Below, piece by piece: positions 51,836 through 60,697 of a stretch of 64,000 nucleotides of DNA. Both the position numbers and the translations under genes were made by a program. The notes under the pieces were generated by a model. That model saw nothing but the letters and a program-made list of their open reading frames with translations. It did not search any database and was not told the DNA's origin. Source of the stretch: an uncultured Lachnospiraceae bacterium (GTDB lineage: Bacteria; Bacillota; Clostridia; Lachnospirales; Lachnospiraceae). Position 1 is the stretch's first letter; each line of letters begins with the position of its first letter. The stretch spans positions 62,001 to 126,000 of the forward strand of contig CANSUS010000001.1 in the NCBI GenBank assembly GCA_947650155.1. The letters run 5' to 3'.

Positions 51836-51848
51836 GCAGACCGCATTT

Positions 51849-53165
51849 CTACCCCTGTGTTTCTTTTATCCTGCGTAAAATATGATTCACATTCCGATAT
51901 ATTTCGTCTGGCGTTACGCCTACATAAAATTTTCCGTCCCGATACAATATCTTCCCGTTTATCATTGTCATTTTTATATTCTGCTTACTACCGCTGTAAA
52001 CGATATTTTGTGCGGTATGCTGAAGGGGCTGCATATTGGGCTGCTGCAGATCAATCATAATAAGATCTGCTTTTTTCCCTTCCGCAAGAGCATCGCAGTC
52101 TGCAGACTGCATGGCTTTTGCACCGTTTACGCACGCCATTTTAAGAACCTCCAACGCCTCTACTACTGCCGCATCTTTTTCTCTTACTTTTGCAAGGCCG
52201 CTTACAAGAAACATTTCCCGAAACATATCCAGGCAATTATTGCTTGCCGCTCCGTCTGTTCCGATAGAAACTGAAATTCCCCGCTTTAAAAATTCTGTAA
52301 TTGGCGCGATCCCGCTGGCAAGCTTCATATTTGATGCCGGATTTGTAATTACATGCAATCCGCGCCTTTCAAAAATCTCCATATCTTTCTCATCCATATG
52401 GACACAGTGATATCCTCCGCCGCCGTATTCAAACATCCCGATCGAATCCAGAAACTGTACCGGCGTCATCCCATACCGTTCCCGACATGCCTTTACTTCC
52501 GCTTCCGTTTCAGAAAGATGCATAAAAACAGGCGCTTTATATTTATGTGACATATCGGCAGTCTTTTCAAGCAGTTCTTTTGAGCAGGTATATTCCGCAT
52601 GTACTCCCAACTGAAAACTTAAGAGAGAATCTTCATTATCCAGATGATAGGTCTGATACATTTTTTCCATAAACTCGGGAGACTGGGTAAAATTATTGAG
52701 TCCGCTGACCAGGGCGCAGCGCATCCCCATTTCCTTACACGCTCTTCCTGTTGCTTCCGGCGCCAGATACATATCAAAAATGCCGGTAATACCGCTTGTC
52801 AGATATTCTAAAACTGCAAGTCTTGACGCCTCATAAATATCTTCTTCACACAGTTTTGCTTCAGTTGGAAAAATCTGTTCATTCAGCCAGTTCTGTAAAG
52901 GAAGGTCATCTGCATAGGAGCGGAGGAGCGTCATTCCGGAATGGGTATGGGCATCTTTAAAGCCCGGCATCAGGAGATTTCCTTCACAGTCGATCTCCTC
53001 ATCCCACAGCAAACATACAATTCCTGCTTTTTTCAAAAATTCTTCTTTATTTTCTCCATTTCCGACATAAAGTATCCTTGTGTCTTCTACCCACACTTCC
53101 CCGTCAAAAATTTCCGCATTTGATTCCATTGTCAATATTTTTGCATTATAAAAGCGTATTTTCAT
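51849..53165 (-). CDS. mtaD: Amidohydrolase, 5-methylthioadenosine/S-adenosylhomocysteine deaminase type
   Basis: A 438-aa metal-dependent deaminase. It has the metal motif HTHSG in MPGFKDAHTHSGMTLLRSYA, then the MTA/SAH-deaminase signature DDLPLQNWLNEQIFPTEA, VHMDEKD and a late SIGTDGAASNN (Asp ligand). It removes the amino group from adenosine-type nucleosides of the SAM cycle. It overlaps cdd by 20 nt and lies beside the purine permease. A related cytosine/guanine deaminase activity is possible. Confidence 0.88.
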   Translation of the reverse strand: MKIRFYNAKILTMESNAEIFDGEVWVEDTRILYVGNGENKEEFLKKAGIVCLLWDEEIDCEGNLLMPGFKDAHTHSGMTLLRSYADDLPLQNWLNEQIFPTEAKLCEEDIYEASRLAVLEYLTSGITGIFDMYLAPEATGRACKEMGMRCALVSGLNNFTQSPEFMEKMYQTYHLDNEDSLLSFQLGVHAEYTCSKELLEKTADMSHKYKAPVFMHLSETEAEVKACRERYGMTPVQFLDSIGMFEYGGGGYHCVHMDEKDMEIFERRGLHVITNPASNMKLASGIAPITEFLKRGISVSIGTDGAASNNCLDMFREMFLVSGLAKVREKDAAVVEALEVLKMACVNGAKAMQSADCDALAEGKKADLIMIDLQQPNMQPLQHTAQNIVYSGSKQNIKMTMINGKILYRDGKFYVGVTPDEIYRNVNHILRRIKETQG

Positions 53166-53589
53166 TGCTATTCTCCCAGCGCGCTAAGTTTCCAGGTCCA
53201 AAGCCTTCCGTTAATAAATCCTTCAAATAAAAAACTTTGTACTCTGTCGTACTTTTTGCCACAATAATTTCAAAATCCTGCGGATCACAAAACTCCATCA
53301 TAACCTGTCTGCACACACCGCATGGAAAAGCAAACTGATTTACTTCTCCTTTGGGACTTCCCACAACCGCTATTTTTTTAAATTTGTATACTCCTTCACT
53401 GACCGCCTTAAAAAAAGCGGTTCTTTCCGCACAGTTTGTCGGAGAATAAGCCGCATTTTCTATATTGCAGCCTGTATATACTTTTCCTTCGGCGGAAAGC
53501 AGCGCAGCGCCCACCTGATAACCGGAATACGGCGAATAAGAGTATTTTCTTGCCTGTAACGCTTCCCTGATTAAATCCTGTTCTTCCAT
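53146..53589 (-). CDS. cdd: Cytidine deaminase
   Basis: Converts cytidine to uridine. The zinc-binding set is visible: CAERTAFFKA (Cys, catalytic Glu) and PCGVCRQVM (two Cys), plus CNIENAAYSPT. The product is about 147 aa when started at MEEQDLIREA, the usual family start; a longer in-frame start exists at 53619. It overlaps the deaminase gene by 20 nt, which implies coupled translation. Confidence 0.93.
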   Translation of the reverse strand: MEEQDLIREALQARKYSYSPYSGYQVGAALLSAEGKVYTGCNIENAAYSPTNCAERTAFFKAVSEGVYKFKKIAVVGSPKGEVNQFAFPCGVCRQVMMEFCDPQDFEIIVAKSTTEYKVFYLKDLLTEGFGPGNLARWENSNENTLL

Positions 53590-53649
53590 TTTGATCCCAT
53601 GCCTCCTTTGGCGGCTCAAATAAGTACGAAAATTCTTCGCTCTTCCGCT

Positions 53650-54486
53650 CTACATACCCATATAAAAGCCGGTCACGGAAGCTGTCATTAATTTTTTAAA
53701 CAAAGGAGCCGCCTTGTCGGCCGCTTCCTGCACTTCTTTATGGGAAAGAGGATTTTCCGTCATACCTGCCGCGGGATTGCATATGCAGGAAATGCCGCAC
53801 ACTCTCATACCGGCATGTCTTCCTGCGATTGCTTCAACTGCCGTACTCATGCCTACTGCATCTCCGCCAAGCGTGCGGATCATCTTTATTTCTGCCGGCG
53901 ACTCAAAGGAAGGTCCTGTAAGCTGTACATATACTCCCTCTTTTAAGGAAATTCCTTCCTCCCTGGCAGTATTTCTTATTATCTCCAAAAGTTCTTTATC
54001 ATAAATTTCACTCATATCAGGAAATCTGGTGCCAAGTTCGTCAATATTGGTTCCAATAAGCGGATTGGGTGCAAAACAGGATATCTGATCTGTAATAAGC
54101 ATAAAATCTCCGGCCTGAAATTCTTTGTTTACACCGCCTGATGCATTGGTCAGAAACAAAATCCCGGCCCCCATCAGTTTCATAAGGCGGATCGGCAGCA
54201 CCACATCTGTGATCGGATAGCCTTCATAATAATGAACTCTTCCCTTCATACATACTACCGGAACTTCACCCACATATCCGAAAATAAACCTGCCTGCATG
54301 TCCGGGAACCGTTGATACCGGAAAACCTGCAATTTCTTTATAATCTATTTCATCAACAACTTTTATATCGTCGGCATAGTCCCCCAGACCGGACCCCAAT
54401 ACAATAGCAGCCTTTGGTACAAAATCTGTTTTTGCCCTTACGCTTTGCAGACATTTTTGTAATTTATCATAAACCTGCTCCATCAT
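53650..54486 (-). CDS. pnp: Purine-nucleoside phosphorylase (trimeric type)
   Basis: Splits purine nucleosides with phosphate into a base and ribose-1-phosphate. The 278-aa protein shows GSGLGDYADD, GRVHYYEGYP (phosphate site), TNASGGVN and GDAVGMSTAVE. A longer frame to 54585 has no ribosome site; GGAGG lies 6 nt before ATG 54486. It leads the pnp-cdd-mtaD-permease group. Confidence 0.94.
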   Translation of the reverse strand: MMEQVYDKLQKCLQSVRAKTDFVPKAAIVLGSGLGDYADDIKVVDEIDYKEIAGFPVSTVPGHAGRFIFGYVGEVPVVCMKGRVHYYEGYPITDVVLPIRLMKLMGAGILFLTNASGGVNKEFQAGDFMLITDQISCFAPNPLIGTNIDELGTRFPDMSEIYDKELLEIIRNTAREEGISLKEGVYVQLTGPSFESPAEIKMIRTLGGDAVGMSTAVEAIAGRHAGMRVCGISCICNPAAGMTENPLSHKEVQEAADKAAPLFKKLMTASVTGFYMGM

Positions 54487-54530
54487 ACCAATCCTCCATT
54501 CTTTATCCATATATTCCATAATTTTCATTA

Positions 54531-54575
54531 TATAAAAACAAGAGGACAAAATCAATGTTTTTGTCCCCTTTCTTG
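54531..54575 (-). terminator. Terminator of spoIVA
   Basis: On the minus strand the stem GGGGACAAAA / TTTTGTCCTC, extended by CAAGA / TCTTG, is followed by TTTTTAT. It begins 10 nt after the spoIVA stop. Confidence 0.85.
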
Positions 54576-54584
54576 AATACTGCA

Positions 54585-56057
54585 CTATATAATAATACAG
54601 ACAAGCCCTCCATTGCTGTCATTTACAATCTTCTGCATGGTATCCTGCAGCTTGATCTGACTCTCTTCTCCTATTGCGTTTATTTTTCCTGTTATACCGT
54701 CATATACAAGTTGTTCTACTGTCTTTCCAAATATATTCGTATCCCAGATTCCGGTTTCACTGTCCTCCGCCTCTTTAATAAAGCGGATCAGATCTTCAGC
54801 CTGCGCTTCGCTGCCGACAATTGGCGCGATCTCCGTTTCAATATTGGCTCGGATCATATGGATGGACGGACTGTCAGCTTTGATCTTGACGCCAAATTTA
54901 TTGCCATGACGTATTACTTCCGGCGATTCCAGTTTAATCTCCGTTCTTTCCGGTGTTACCACGCCATATCCTTTATATCGCACCGCCTCTATCGCATGCT
55001 GTACTTTTACATACTCTTTTTTCATCTTTGCCATATCCTGCAGCATCTTGATCATGTGATACTCGCTTTTTATCTCTTCTCCCACAAGTTCGCTTAACAT
55101 TTCGTAATAGAAAGATTCTTTCACATCTATTCTTAAGTTAATAGTTCCGTCTGCAAGATTGATCTGTTCCAAACTGCACTGGTCAATATATTCACTTTCC
55201 AGAACAAAATCTCTTTCAGAAACGTCTCTGATTGTATTCATCTCACTGAGAAGTTTACGCACTTTATCAATAATATCGCTTTTCAGACGATTGGTATTAG
55301 GGAGCATTTCTACCCATTTGGGAATTCCAAATTCCATAATGGAAATCGGGAACTCATACAAAATACTTTCCATAATATAGTTGATATCTTCTCTTTTTAA
55401 CTGTTCACAATTTACCGGAAGGATCTTCACCCTGTAATTTTCTTCCATTTCCTTCGCCATTGCCTTTGTTTCTTCTGAAAAAGGCTTTGCAGAATTTAAA
55501 AGAACAATAAATGGTTTATGTAATTTTTTTAATTCCGATATTGTCTTTTCTTCAGCAGGTATATACTGTTTTCTCGTAATCTCTCCAAAACTTCCGTCTG
55601 AGGTTACTACAATCCCCACCGTAGAATGATCCGTAATTACTTTATCCGTTCCTACATTTGCTGCCTGTGTAAAGGGAATTTCCTGTTCAAACCAGGGCGT
55701 CTTCACCATTCGTTCCTGCTCATTTTCCATATGCCCTACGGCGCCGTCCACCATATACCCCACACAGTCAATCAACCGTACTTTTGCCTCCACATCAGGA
55801 CTTAATTGTATCCTTGCCGCTTCTTTTGGGATAAATTTCGGTTCGGTAGTTGTAATAGTCTTCCCTCCTGCACTCTGCGGAAGTTCATCCGTCGCCCTCG
55901 TTTTTGCCGCCTCATCTTCCATTGCCGGAAGCACCAATACATCCATAAAACGTTTGATAAAAGTAGATTTTCCTGTTCTTACAGGTCCTACCACTCCAAG
56001 GTAAATCTCTCCGTTGGTACGGGCTTTTATATCTTTGTATAGATTAAAATTATCCAT
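54585..56057 (-). CDS. spoIVA: Stage IV sporulation protein A, coat base ATPase
   Basis: A 490-aa ATPase that polymerises on the mother-cell side of the forespore membrane and anchors the coat. The Walker A is GPVRTGKST (residues 24-32). LIDCVGYMVDGAVGHMENEQ is the conserved switch region. The C-terminal end (LVCIII) is characteristic and needed for localisation. It is preceded by a perfect sigma-E promoter and ends at a terminator, so it is a single-gene unit. Confidence 0.97.
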   Translation of the reverse strand: MDNFNLYKDIKARTNGEIYLGVVGPVRTGKSTFIKRFMDVLVLPAMEDEAAKTRATDELPQSAGGKTITTTEPKFIPKEAARIQLSPDVEAKVRLIDCVGYMVDGAVGHMENEQERMVKTPWFEQEIPFTQAANVGTDKVITDHSTVGIVVTSDGSFGEITRKQYIPAEEKTISELKKLHKPFIVLLNSAKPFSEETKAMAKEMEENYRVKILPVNCEQLKREDINYIMESILYEFPISIMEFGIPKWVEMLPNTNRLKSDIIDKVRKLLSEMNTIRDVSERDFVLESEYIDQCSLEQINLADGTINLRIDVKESFYYEMLSELVGEEIKSEYHMIKMLQDMAKMKKEYVKVQHAIEAVRYKGYGVVTPERTEIKLESPEVIRHGNKFGVKIKADSPSIHMIRANIETEIAPIVGSEAQAEDLIRFIKEAEDSETGIWDTNIFGKTVEQLVYDGITGKINAIGEESQIKLQDTMQKIVNDSNGGLVCIII

Positions 56058-56124
56058 ATCGTAAATTTACTCCTTTCATGTATCATTCTGAATGCAATGT
56101 GAAATCTTTCTTTATCCGTGATAC

Positions 56125-56153
56125 ATTGTATGAAAAAAGTAAATAGAATATAC
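56125..56153 (-). promoter_or_regulatory. Sigma-E promoter of spoIVA
   Basis: On the minus strand GTATATT (56147-56153), a 14-nt spacer and CATACAAT (56125-56132), an exact fit to the sigma-E consensus. It lies 67 nt upstream of the start codon. Confidence 0.9.
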
Positions 56154-56180
56154 CTATAAAAAGCCCCTCTTAACATACAC

Positions 56181-56210
56181 AATTGCCGCTGTCAGAAATG
56201 ACCGCGGCAA
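56181..56210 (-). terminator. Hairpin after the small coiled-coil gene
   Basis: ATTGCCGC / GCGGCAAT with GTCA / TGAC above it and a GAAA tetraloop. The downstream minus strand is only moderately T-rich, so termination is plausible but not certain. Confidence 0.55.
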
Positions 56211-56216
56211 TCCTAT

Positions 56217-56369
56217 TTAATCTTCCATTGTTTCTAATTCTTTTGCAATCGCAACTAACTGATCCAGGAGAATATTCTCTCTTTCCAACAAATGCTGTCT
56301 GTCCTGAATAAGATTCTGTCGTTCCTGTACCAACTCATTTACTCTTTCAATAATTTCTGCTTTTTTCAT
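56217..56369 (-). CDS. Small coiled-coil protein
   Basis: A 50-aa protein starting MKKAEIIERVNELVQERQNL. It is almost entirely one amphipathic helix with leucine/isoleucine heptads. A GGAGAAATTGAA Shine-Dalgarno precedes the ATG. Size and composition suggest a dimeric or oligomeric helical protein. Its function is unknown. It lies between the TPR gene and spoIVA. Confidence 0.65.
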   Translation of the reverse strand: MKKAEIIERVNELVQERQNLIQDRQHLLERENILLDQLVAIAKELETMED

Positions 56370-56505
56370 TTCAATTTCTCCTTTCATTCTAACCTTCTAC
56401 ATTTCTTATTACAGCTCAGCCCCTTTTTAGTCTGAACATATCTTTTCGCAAAACCTACTCTAATAAACTATAACACAATATATGACAAAACGCAAAGCTA
56501 TCTTT

Positions 56506-58818
56506 TTACAGAGACGCTTCCGCTTCCATAAGCGAAGCATAACCGTAGAGATGCGCTGTGTTGGTCATAATGATTTCTGCCAGATTTTCTCCTTTTTTTG
56601 CAGTCTCTGCAATAAATCTTCCATACAAAAGCAGCATTGTATCGGAATAAGTAGATATTTCTCCCCGTAAATAAGTTTCATATGAAGTATCAGATTCGTT
56701 GTCTTCTGATGTATGAATCGTTCTTGCATTCTGTGCCATCTTAGGATTTTGGGCTGCAAACTCTTCCATCCATTCTACCTGCACTTTTACAATCTCTTCA
56801 ATGATCGCTTTCTTCTCATCAGACAAAAAGGGCAGTTTTTCTTTTAATGCATTAAATTTTTCCGGCGCCGTACTTTCCATCATTCTTGCATACTTTTCGG
56901 TAATCATATTCCATCCCCGAAGGTCTGCTTCTTTAAAATCCATCAGATATTGTATAAGCATGTCTTCTCTCCATGCAAGATACTGACTTTTACGCATAAT
57001 AGAAAAGGTAGGAAAATTATTCTGGCAGCTTGCTCTTCCCCCTTCATTTTCAACTTTGTCAAATGCTTCCCATTCCATTTTTACGATTTCTTCAACCAGA
57101 TCTTCTTTTTTCCTGTTCATGTTTTCTGCCCTTTCATAAAGTGCCGCCGCATAATACTCTAAATAAGTTTCTTCACCCTCTGCCAGGTGTTGCATTTTTA
57201 ATTCTTTTAAAAACTCTGCTGCAATCTCTTCAATCAGCTGCCTGCTTTCCGCTTCTTTTTCCTCACTGTCAAGTCTGACAAGCTGTTCCAACCTGGCATG
57301 CAGACCGGAAAGTCTGGTAAAATACTGCATTCCCCGTGCTTTCCACTTATAATAAGGTGCATACCTGCGGTTCATCAGATAAGACAAATTTATTGCATGC
57401 TCTACAAAAAGGCGAAGGGAAAGCGCCGCCCCTATTTTGTCTTTCCTTTTAAGCATTCTGAAATAATTATATTGTCCTGACTGGGAAAATAACGCCAGTT
57501 CCTGAGCAGTCTTTTTCAGCCATATTTTTTCAGGGTAATATTTTAGTATGGTATTTCGATAATCTGTAAAGATTCCCTCATCGTCCCGGAACACTTTTCC
57601 ATTTACCGTTTCCGCGAGCTTTGATTCTTCAACATAAAGCCATTCGGCTTCTGTTTCGGGCGGATGATTGATTCCCAGAAGTTTTTTATAAAATGCTCCA
57701 ATTTCCCATACGCCCATACGATTTTGTCCCTGTTTGGTACTGGTCCGGCTGATCCCCATATAAGTCTTTGGCAGTTTCTCATACGCTTCCTGTAATCTGT
57801 TCCCGATCTGTAAATAAGTTTCTTTACTTACCCACATGCAAAATCCCGCGCCAAAATCATGATCTCTTGATAATGCATCATCATAACCAAAGCATTCTGA
57901 ACCTTCCCCAACAAGTCCCACTGCAATTTTATCTTCATATTCCGGAAACTTTTCATGAATCATCGGCGCACCAAACTCCAGGTAAAATTTCTCGCTCAGT
58001 TCTAATCCTGTATACTCTCTCTTTTTTCCCCATTTTTGATATACCAGTTCCAGACTTTCCATGATTCTGTCATAGCTTTTTGTCTTTCCCGTATTGATCT
58101 CCAAAAGTGCAAGCACACTTTCATAACACTGCGCCGCCTTTTCATATTCTTCTTCGTGAAACCATATTTCAGCCATAGATGCTAATGCCGCGCAATAGTG
58201 CGAGTCTTTCAGCTGCAGATTATGAAACAGCGCGAGCGCTTCTTCTAACTGTTCCTTTGCATCCCCGTACTCTCCCAGCTTTATCAGCGAAGCGCCCAGA
58301 TTCGTATATGTGACTGCCAGTTCAAACCGGGATTCCGGGTATTTTTTTACAATCTGTAATGCCTGTTTCAAACTTTCCACAGCCTTGTCAAACTCTCCCA
58401 TCTCCTGATAAAGGAGACTGAGATTATTTTGCAGACTGGCAAATCGAAAATCATTCTCTTGCAGGTTTTCTTCATAAATCTCAAATACCTGTTTATAATA
58501 TGCCAAAGACTCTGAAAGCAGACCAGCGGCACGATACGCGTTAGCCGCGTTTAAAAGTGTAGTTGCAAAGGGGACTGTTCCCGCAAGTCCTATCTGCTCC
58601 ATCAAAGAAATAACCTTTTTACTATAGGCAACTGATTTTTCATCCTGTCCTGTATCTCTGAAAAATCCAATCATCTCATTTATAATTGTGATCACGCTAG
58701 AGGTATCGTCCTCTGCAATTGCTTCTTTCAGCCTGCCGCCTAAAAAATCTTCCACTTCGTCCATACGATTTGTCTCAAATAAATCGTCAAGCTGTTTTAA
58801 AACCTCTTCAATTTTCAT
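56506..58818 (-). CDS. TPR, DUF4037 and DUF4125 fusion protein
   Basis: A protein of about 770 aa with three parts. Residues 1-290 are TPR repeats (AVTYTNLGASLIKLGEYGDA and others). The middle is a DUF4037 nucleotidyltransferase-like domain with GEGSECFGYDDALSRDHDFG; the D-x-D pattern suggests nucleotidyl transfer. The C-terminal part is DUF4125-like (GGRASCQNNFPTFSIMRKSQ). The role is unknown; a nucleotidyltransferase acting on a protein or RNA held by the TPRs is a reasonable idea. The start may be this ATG or a GTG at 58827. Confidence 0.85.
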   Translation of the reverse strand: MKIEEVLKQLDDLFETNRMDEVEDFLGGRLKEAIAEDDTSSVITIINEMIGFFRDTGQDEKSVAYSKKVISLMEQIGLAGTVPFATTLLNAANAYRAAGLLSESLAYYKQVFEIYEENLQENDFRFASLQNNLSLLYQEMGEFDKAVESLKQALQIVKKYPESRFELAVTYTNLGASLIKLGEYGDAKEQLEEALALFHNLQLKDSHYCAALASMAEIWFHEEEYEKAAQCYESVLALLEINTGKTKSYDRIMESLELVYQKWGKKREYTGLELSEKFYLEFGAPMIHEKFPEYEDKIAVGLVGEGSECFGYDDALSRDHDFGAGFCMWVSKETYLQIGNRLQEAYEKLPKTYMGISRTSTKQGQNRMGVWEIGAFYKKLLGINHPPETEAEWLYVEESKLAETVNGKVFRDDEGIFTDYRNTILKYYPEKIWLKKTAQELALFSQSGQYNYFRMLKRKDKIGAALSLRLFVEHAINLSYLMNRRYAPYYKWKARGMQYFTRLSGLHARLEQLVRLDSEEKEAESRQLIEEIAAEFLKELKMQHLAEGEETYLEYYAAALYERAENMNRKKEDLVEEIVKMEWEAFDKVENEGGRASCQNNFPTFSIMRKSQYLAWREDMLIQYLMDFKEADLRGWNMITEKYARMMESTAPEKFNALKEKLPFLSDEKKAIIEEIVKVQVEWMEEFAAQNPKMAQNARTIHTSEDNESDTSYETYLRGEISTYSDTMLLLYGRFIAETAKKGENLAEIIMTNTAHLYGYASLMEAEASL

Positions 58819-58844
58819 ATCCGCCACATCTTTCCACGCACAGG

Positions 58845-59036
58845 TTACATTTGTTTTCTGACCACCGCATATTCGTCGTCCATTCTGAAATACGGACAGT
58901 CAAAAGTAATATTTTGTAAAAAACGACCCATCTCGTCTTCGTCTAAATTTACGAGACAAGTATAACATTCATAATCATCATCGTAAATATAATTGATACA
59001 ATTTTCACAATTTGCTCCTTTCAAATTTGCTCCCAT
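58845..59036 (-). CDS. DUF6472 family small cysteine protein
   Basis: About 63 aa (71 if started at 59060). It has the CENCINYIYDDDYECYTC pattern and the NLDEDEMGRFLQ and CPYFRMDDEY motifs that characterise DUF6472 in Clostridia. Four cysteines suggest zinc binding. Function unknown. It lies between pgeF and the TPR gene; a short GTCCGC/GCGGAC hairpin lies at its 5' end. Confidence 0.75.
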   Translation of the reverse strand: MGANLKGANCENCINYIYDDDYECYTCLVNLDEDEMGRFLQNITFDCPYFRMDDEYAVVRKQM

Positions 59037-59063
59037 CTGTCCGCTTTTGCGGACGCTCAAATT

Positions 59064-59906
59064 TTACAACAGTCCTAAAAACGCGCCAAGATTTCCCCGT
59101 TTTCCCATACTCTTTCTATGGGAAAACAGATCCTGTGAATTACAGCTGGTGCAAATATCTGTCACAGCAATGTTTTCCGGTTTGACGCCTGCATCAACCA
59201 TAATATAATAATTTGCCATCCAAAGATCCAAAAGATACTTTCCATTTTCTTTTTGCTTTAAAACAGATTTTTGTTCCTCTTCTTTCGGAAATGCCTTTTT
59301 AAATTCTTCCGCTACTTCTTCCCCTATTTCATAACAGGACATACAGATAGAAGGCCCGATGGCCGTGATAAGATCTTCCCTCCTGCATCCGAACACTTCT
59401 TCCATTTTTAAAATCGTCTTTTCCCCCATACGGTTTACTGTTCCCCGCCAGCCGGAATGGGAAAGACCAATCGCTTTTTTAACCGGATCTACGAAAAACA
59501 GGGGAACACAGTCCGCAAAAAAAGTTACCAATACGATTCCTTTTTCATTTGTGACAAGTCCGTCCACATCCGCATAATCTTTCTTTTTTACAACACCTTT
59601 TCCGCCATCTTCTTTTTTTACTACACGTATGTTGGTAGTATGCGTCTGATCGGCACATACAAAATCTTCCAGACTGCATCCTAATATTTCTGCAATACGT
59701 CTGTAGTTTTCCAGAACATGTTCCTCTTTGTCTCCTCTGGTAAAACTAAAATTCATAGTGGAAAAGATACCTTCGCTGACGCCGCCTGTTCTTGTGGAAA
59801 ACAAATGTCTTACTGTTTCTGTTTTCTCCAATGACGGAAAACTTAAATAGGTTACGCCATTTTTTTCTTTTTCCTCTAAACTTCTGTCTTTTCCGGTTCT
59901 CACCAT
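59064..59906 (-). CDS. pgeF: Peptidoglycan editing factor PgeF (YfiH, multicopper-like)
   Basis: A 280-aa enzyme of the Cu-oxidase_4/YfiH family, which removes wrongly incorporated residues from peptidoglycan precursors. The conserved motifs are CADQTHTTNI (His), FADCVPLFFVDP (Cys), LSHSGWRGT (His) and IGPSICMSCYEIG. Length normal. It sits between yraN and DUF6472 in a common Clostridial order. Confidence 0.93.
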   Translation of the reverse strand: MVRTGKDRSLEEKEKNGVTYLSFPSLEKTETVRHLFSTRTGGVSEGIFSTMNFSFTRGDKEEHVLENYRRIAEILGCSLEDFVCADQTHTTNIRVVKKEDGGKGVVKKKDYADVDGLVTNEKGIVLVTFFADCVPLFFVDPVKKAIGLSHSGWRGTVNRMGEKTILKMEEVFGCRREDLITAIGPSICMSCYEIGEEVAEEFKKAFPKEEEQKSVLKQKENGKYLLDLWMANYYIMVDAGVKPENIAVTDICTSCNSQDLFSHRKSMGKRGNLGAFLGLL

Positions 59907-59932
59907 ATTAAAAAGGCCTCTCTTTCTCCGGG

Positions 59933-60286
59933 CTATAAGATCATATCAAATGCATTTTTATACCACCTGATCTGCTTTCCGCAAATTGCAACCACATCAA
60001 AACGAATGGGACAATCCATTGGCATCCCATGCAGATAGCAATAAACTTTTGCTCCTGTGCAGATCTTCCTCTGCTTATATCTATTCACTGCCTCTTCCGG
60101 CATTCCCTTCTGTTCATCTTTCCGATATTTGACTTCCACAAAAGTAAGATATCCTGATTCCCGGCCAATAATATCAATCTCACCCTGCCTGTACCGAAAA
60201 TTCATCTCCAGAATATGCATCCCTCTTTTTTGAAGATATGCCGCTGCCGCCTGTTCTTGTTCTGATCCTGTTTTCCGATAATTCAT
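59933..60286 (-). CDS. YraN family endonuclease-like protein (UPF0102)
   Basis: A 117-aa protein of the PD-(D/E)XK fold. MNYRKTGSEQEQAAAAYLQK begins the protein and NFRYRQGEIDIIGRESGYLT followed by FVEVKYRK gives the catalytic E-D-E-x-K set. It is possibly a Holliday-junction-type or repair nuclease. It belongs to the conserved rnhB-linked cluster. Confidence 0.92.
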   Translation of the reverse strand: MNYRKTGSEQEQAAAAYLQKRGMHILEMNFRYRQGEIDIIGRESGYLTFVEVKYRKDEQKGMPEEAVNRYKQRKICTGAKVYCYLHGMPMDCPIRFDVVAICGKQIRWYKNAFDMIL

Positions 60287-60365
60287 ACTGCTTTATGATC
60301 CTTTCCCTCTCCTGTCATAAAACCGCTCTCAACTCTTTATCAAAATCCATGACCATACTTTGCTT

Positions 60366-60653
60366 TTATTTCAATTTACTTTTTATCTTATCCATTGCAT
60401 CTACAAATACTAAAATTTCTGCAACCACTTCGTATAGTTCGGGCGGAATGGCATCGCCTATCTCCAGCCTGGAAAGCGTATCCGCCAGCTTATCGTCCCG
60501 GTGCACCGGGACGTCAGCTTCCTTTGCCTTTTCTATAATTCTTTCCGCCAGCTGTCCCCTTCCCGAAGCGATCACTTTTGGCGCCGCTTCGTCAGGATCA
60601 TATTCTAATGCAATCGCCTGTTTTGGTTTTTCAGGTTTCTTTTTATTCTGCAT
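60366..60653 (-). CDS. FlhB C-terminal-like protein (EscU/YscU switch family)
   Basis: A 95-aa protein equal to the cytoplasmic FlhB C-terminal domain alone (YlqH type). AIALEYDPDEAAPKVIASGR replaces the usual NPTH-containing loop; the auto-cleavage NPTH is absent. VPVHRDDKLADTLSRLEIGD is typical. It is unlikely to be a flagellar switch; its role is unknown. Partner of the FliK-like gene next to it. Confidence 0.88.
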   Translation of the reverse strand: MQNKKKPEKPKQAIALEYDPDEAAPKVIASGRGQLAERIIEKAKEADVPVHRDDKLADTLSRLEIGDAIPPELYEVVAEILVFVDAMDKIKSKLK

Positions 60654-60697
60654 TGTCTTTATCCGCTCCCCTTCTTATTTGGCTCGTGATGATTTGT

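Noticed and set aside
51757-51848. Purine riboswitch before the NCS2 permease
   Set aside because: The conserved loop and junction residues of the purine aptamer are not found; only an AAGGCAG/CTGCCTT hairpin is visible.
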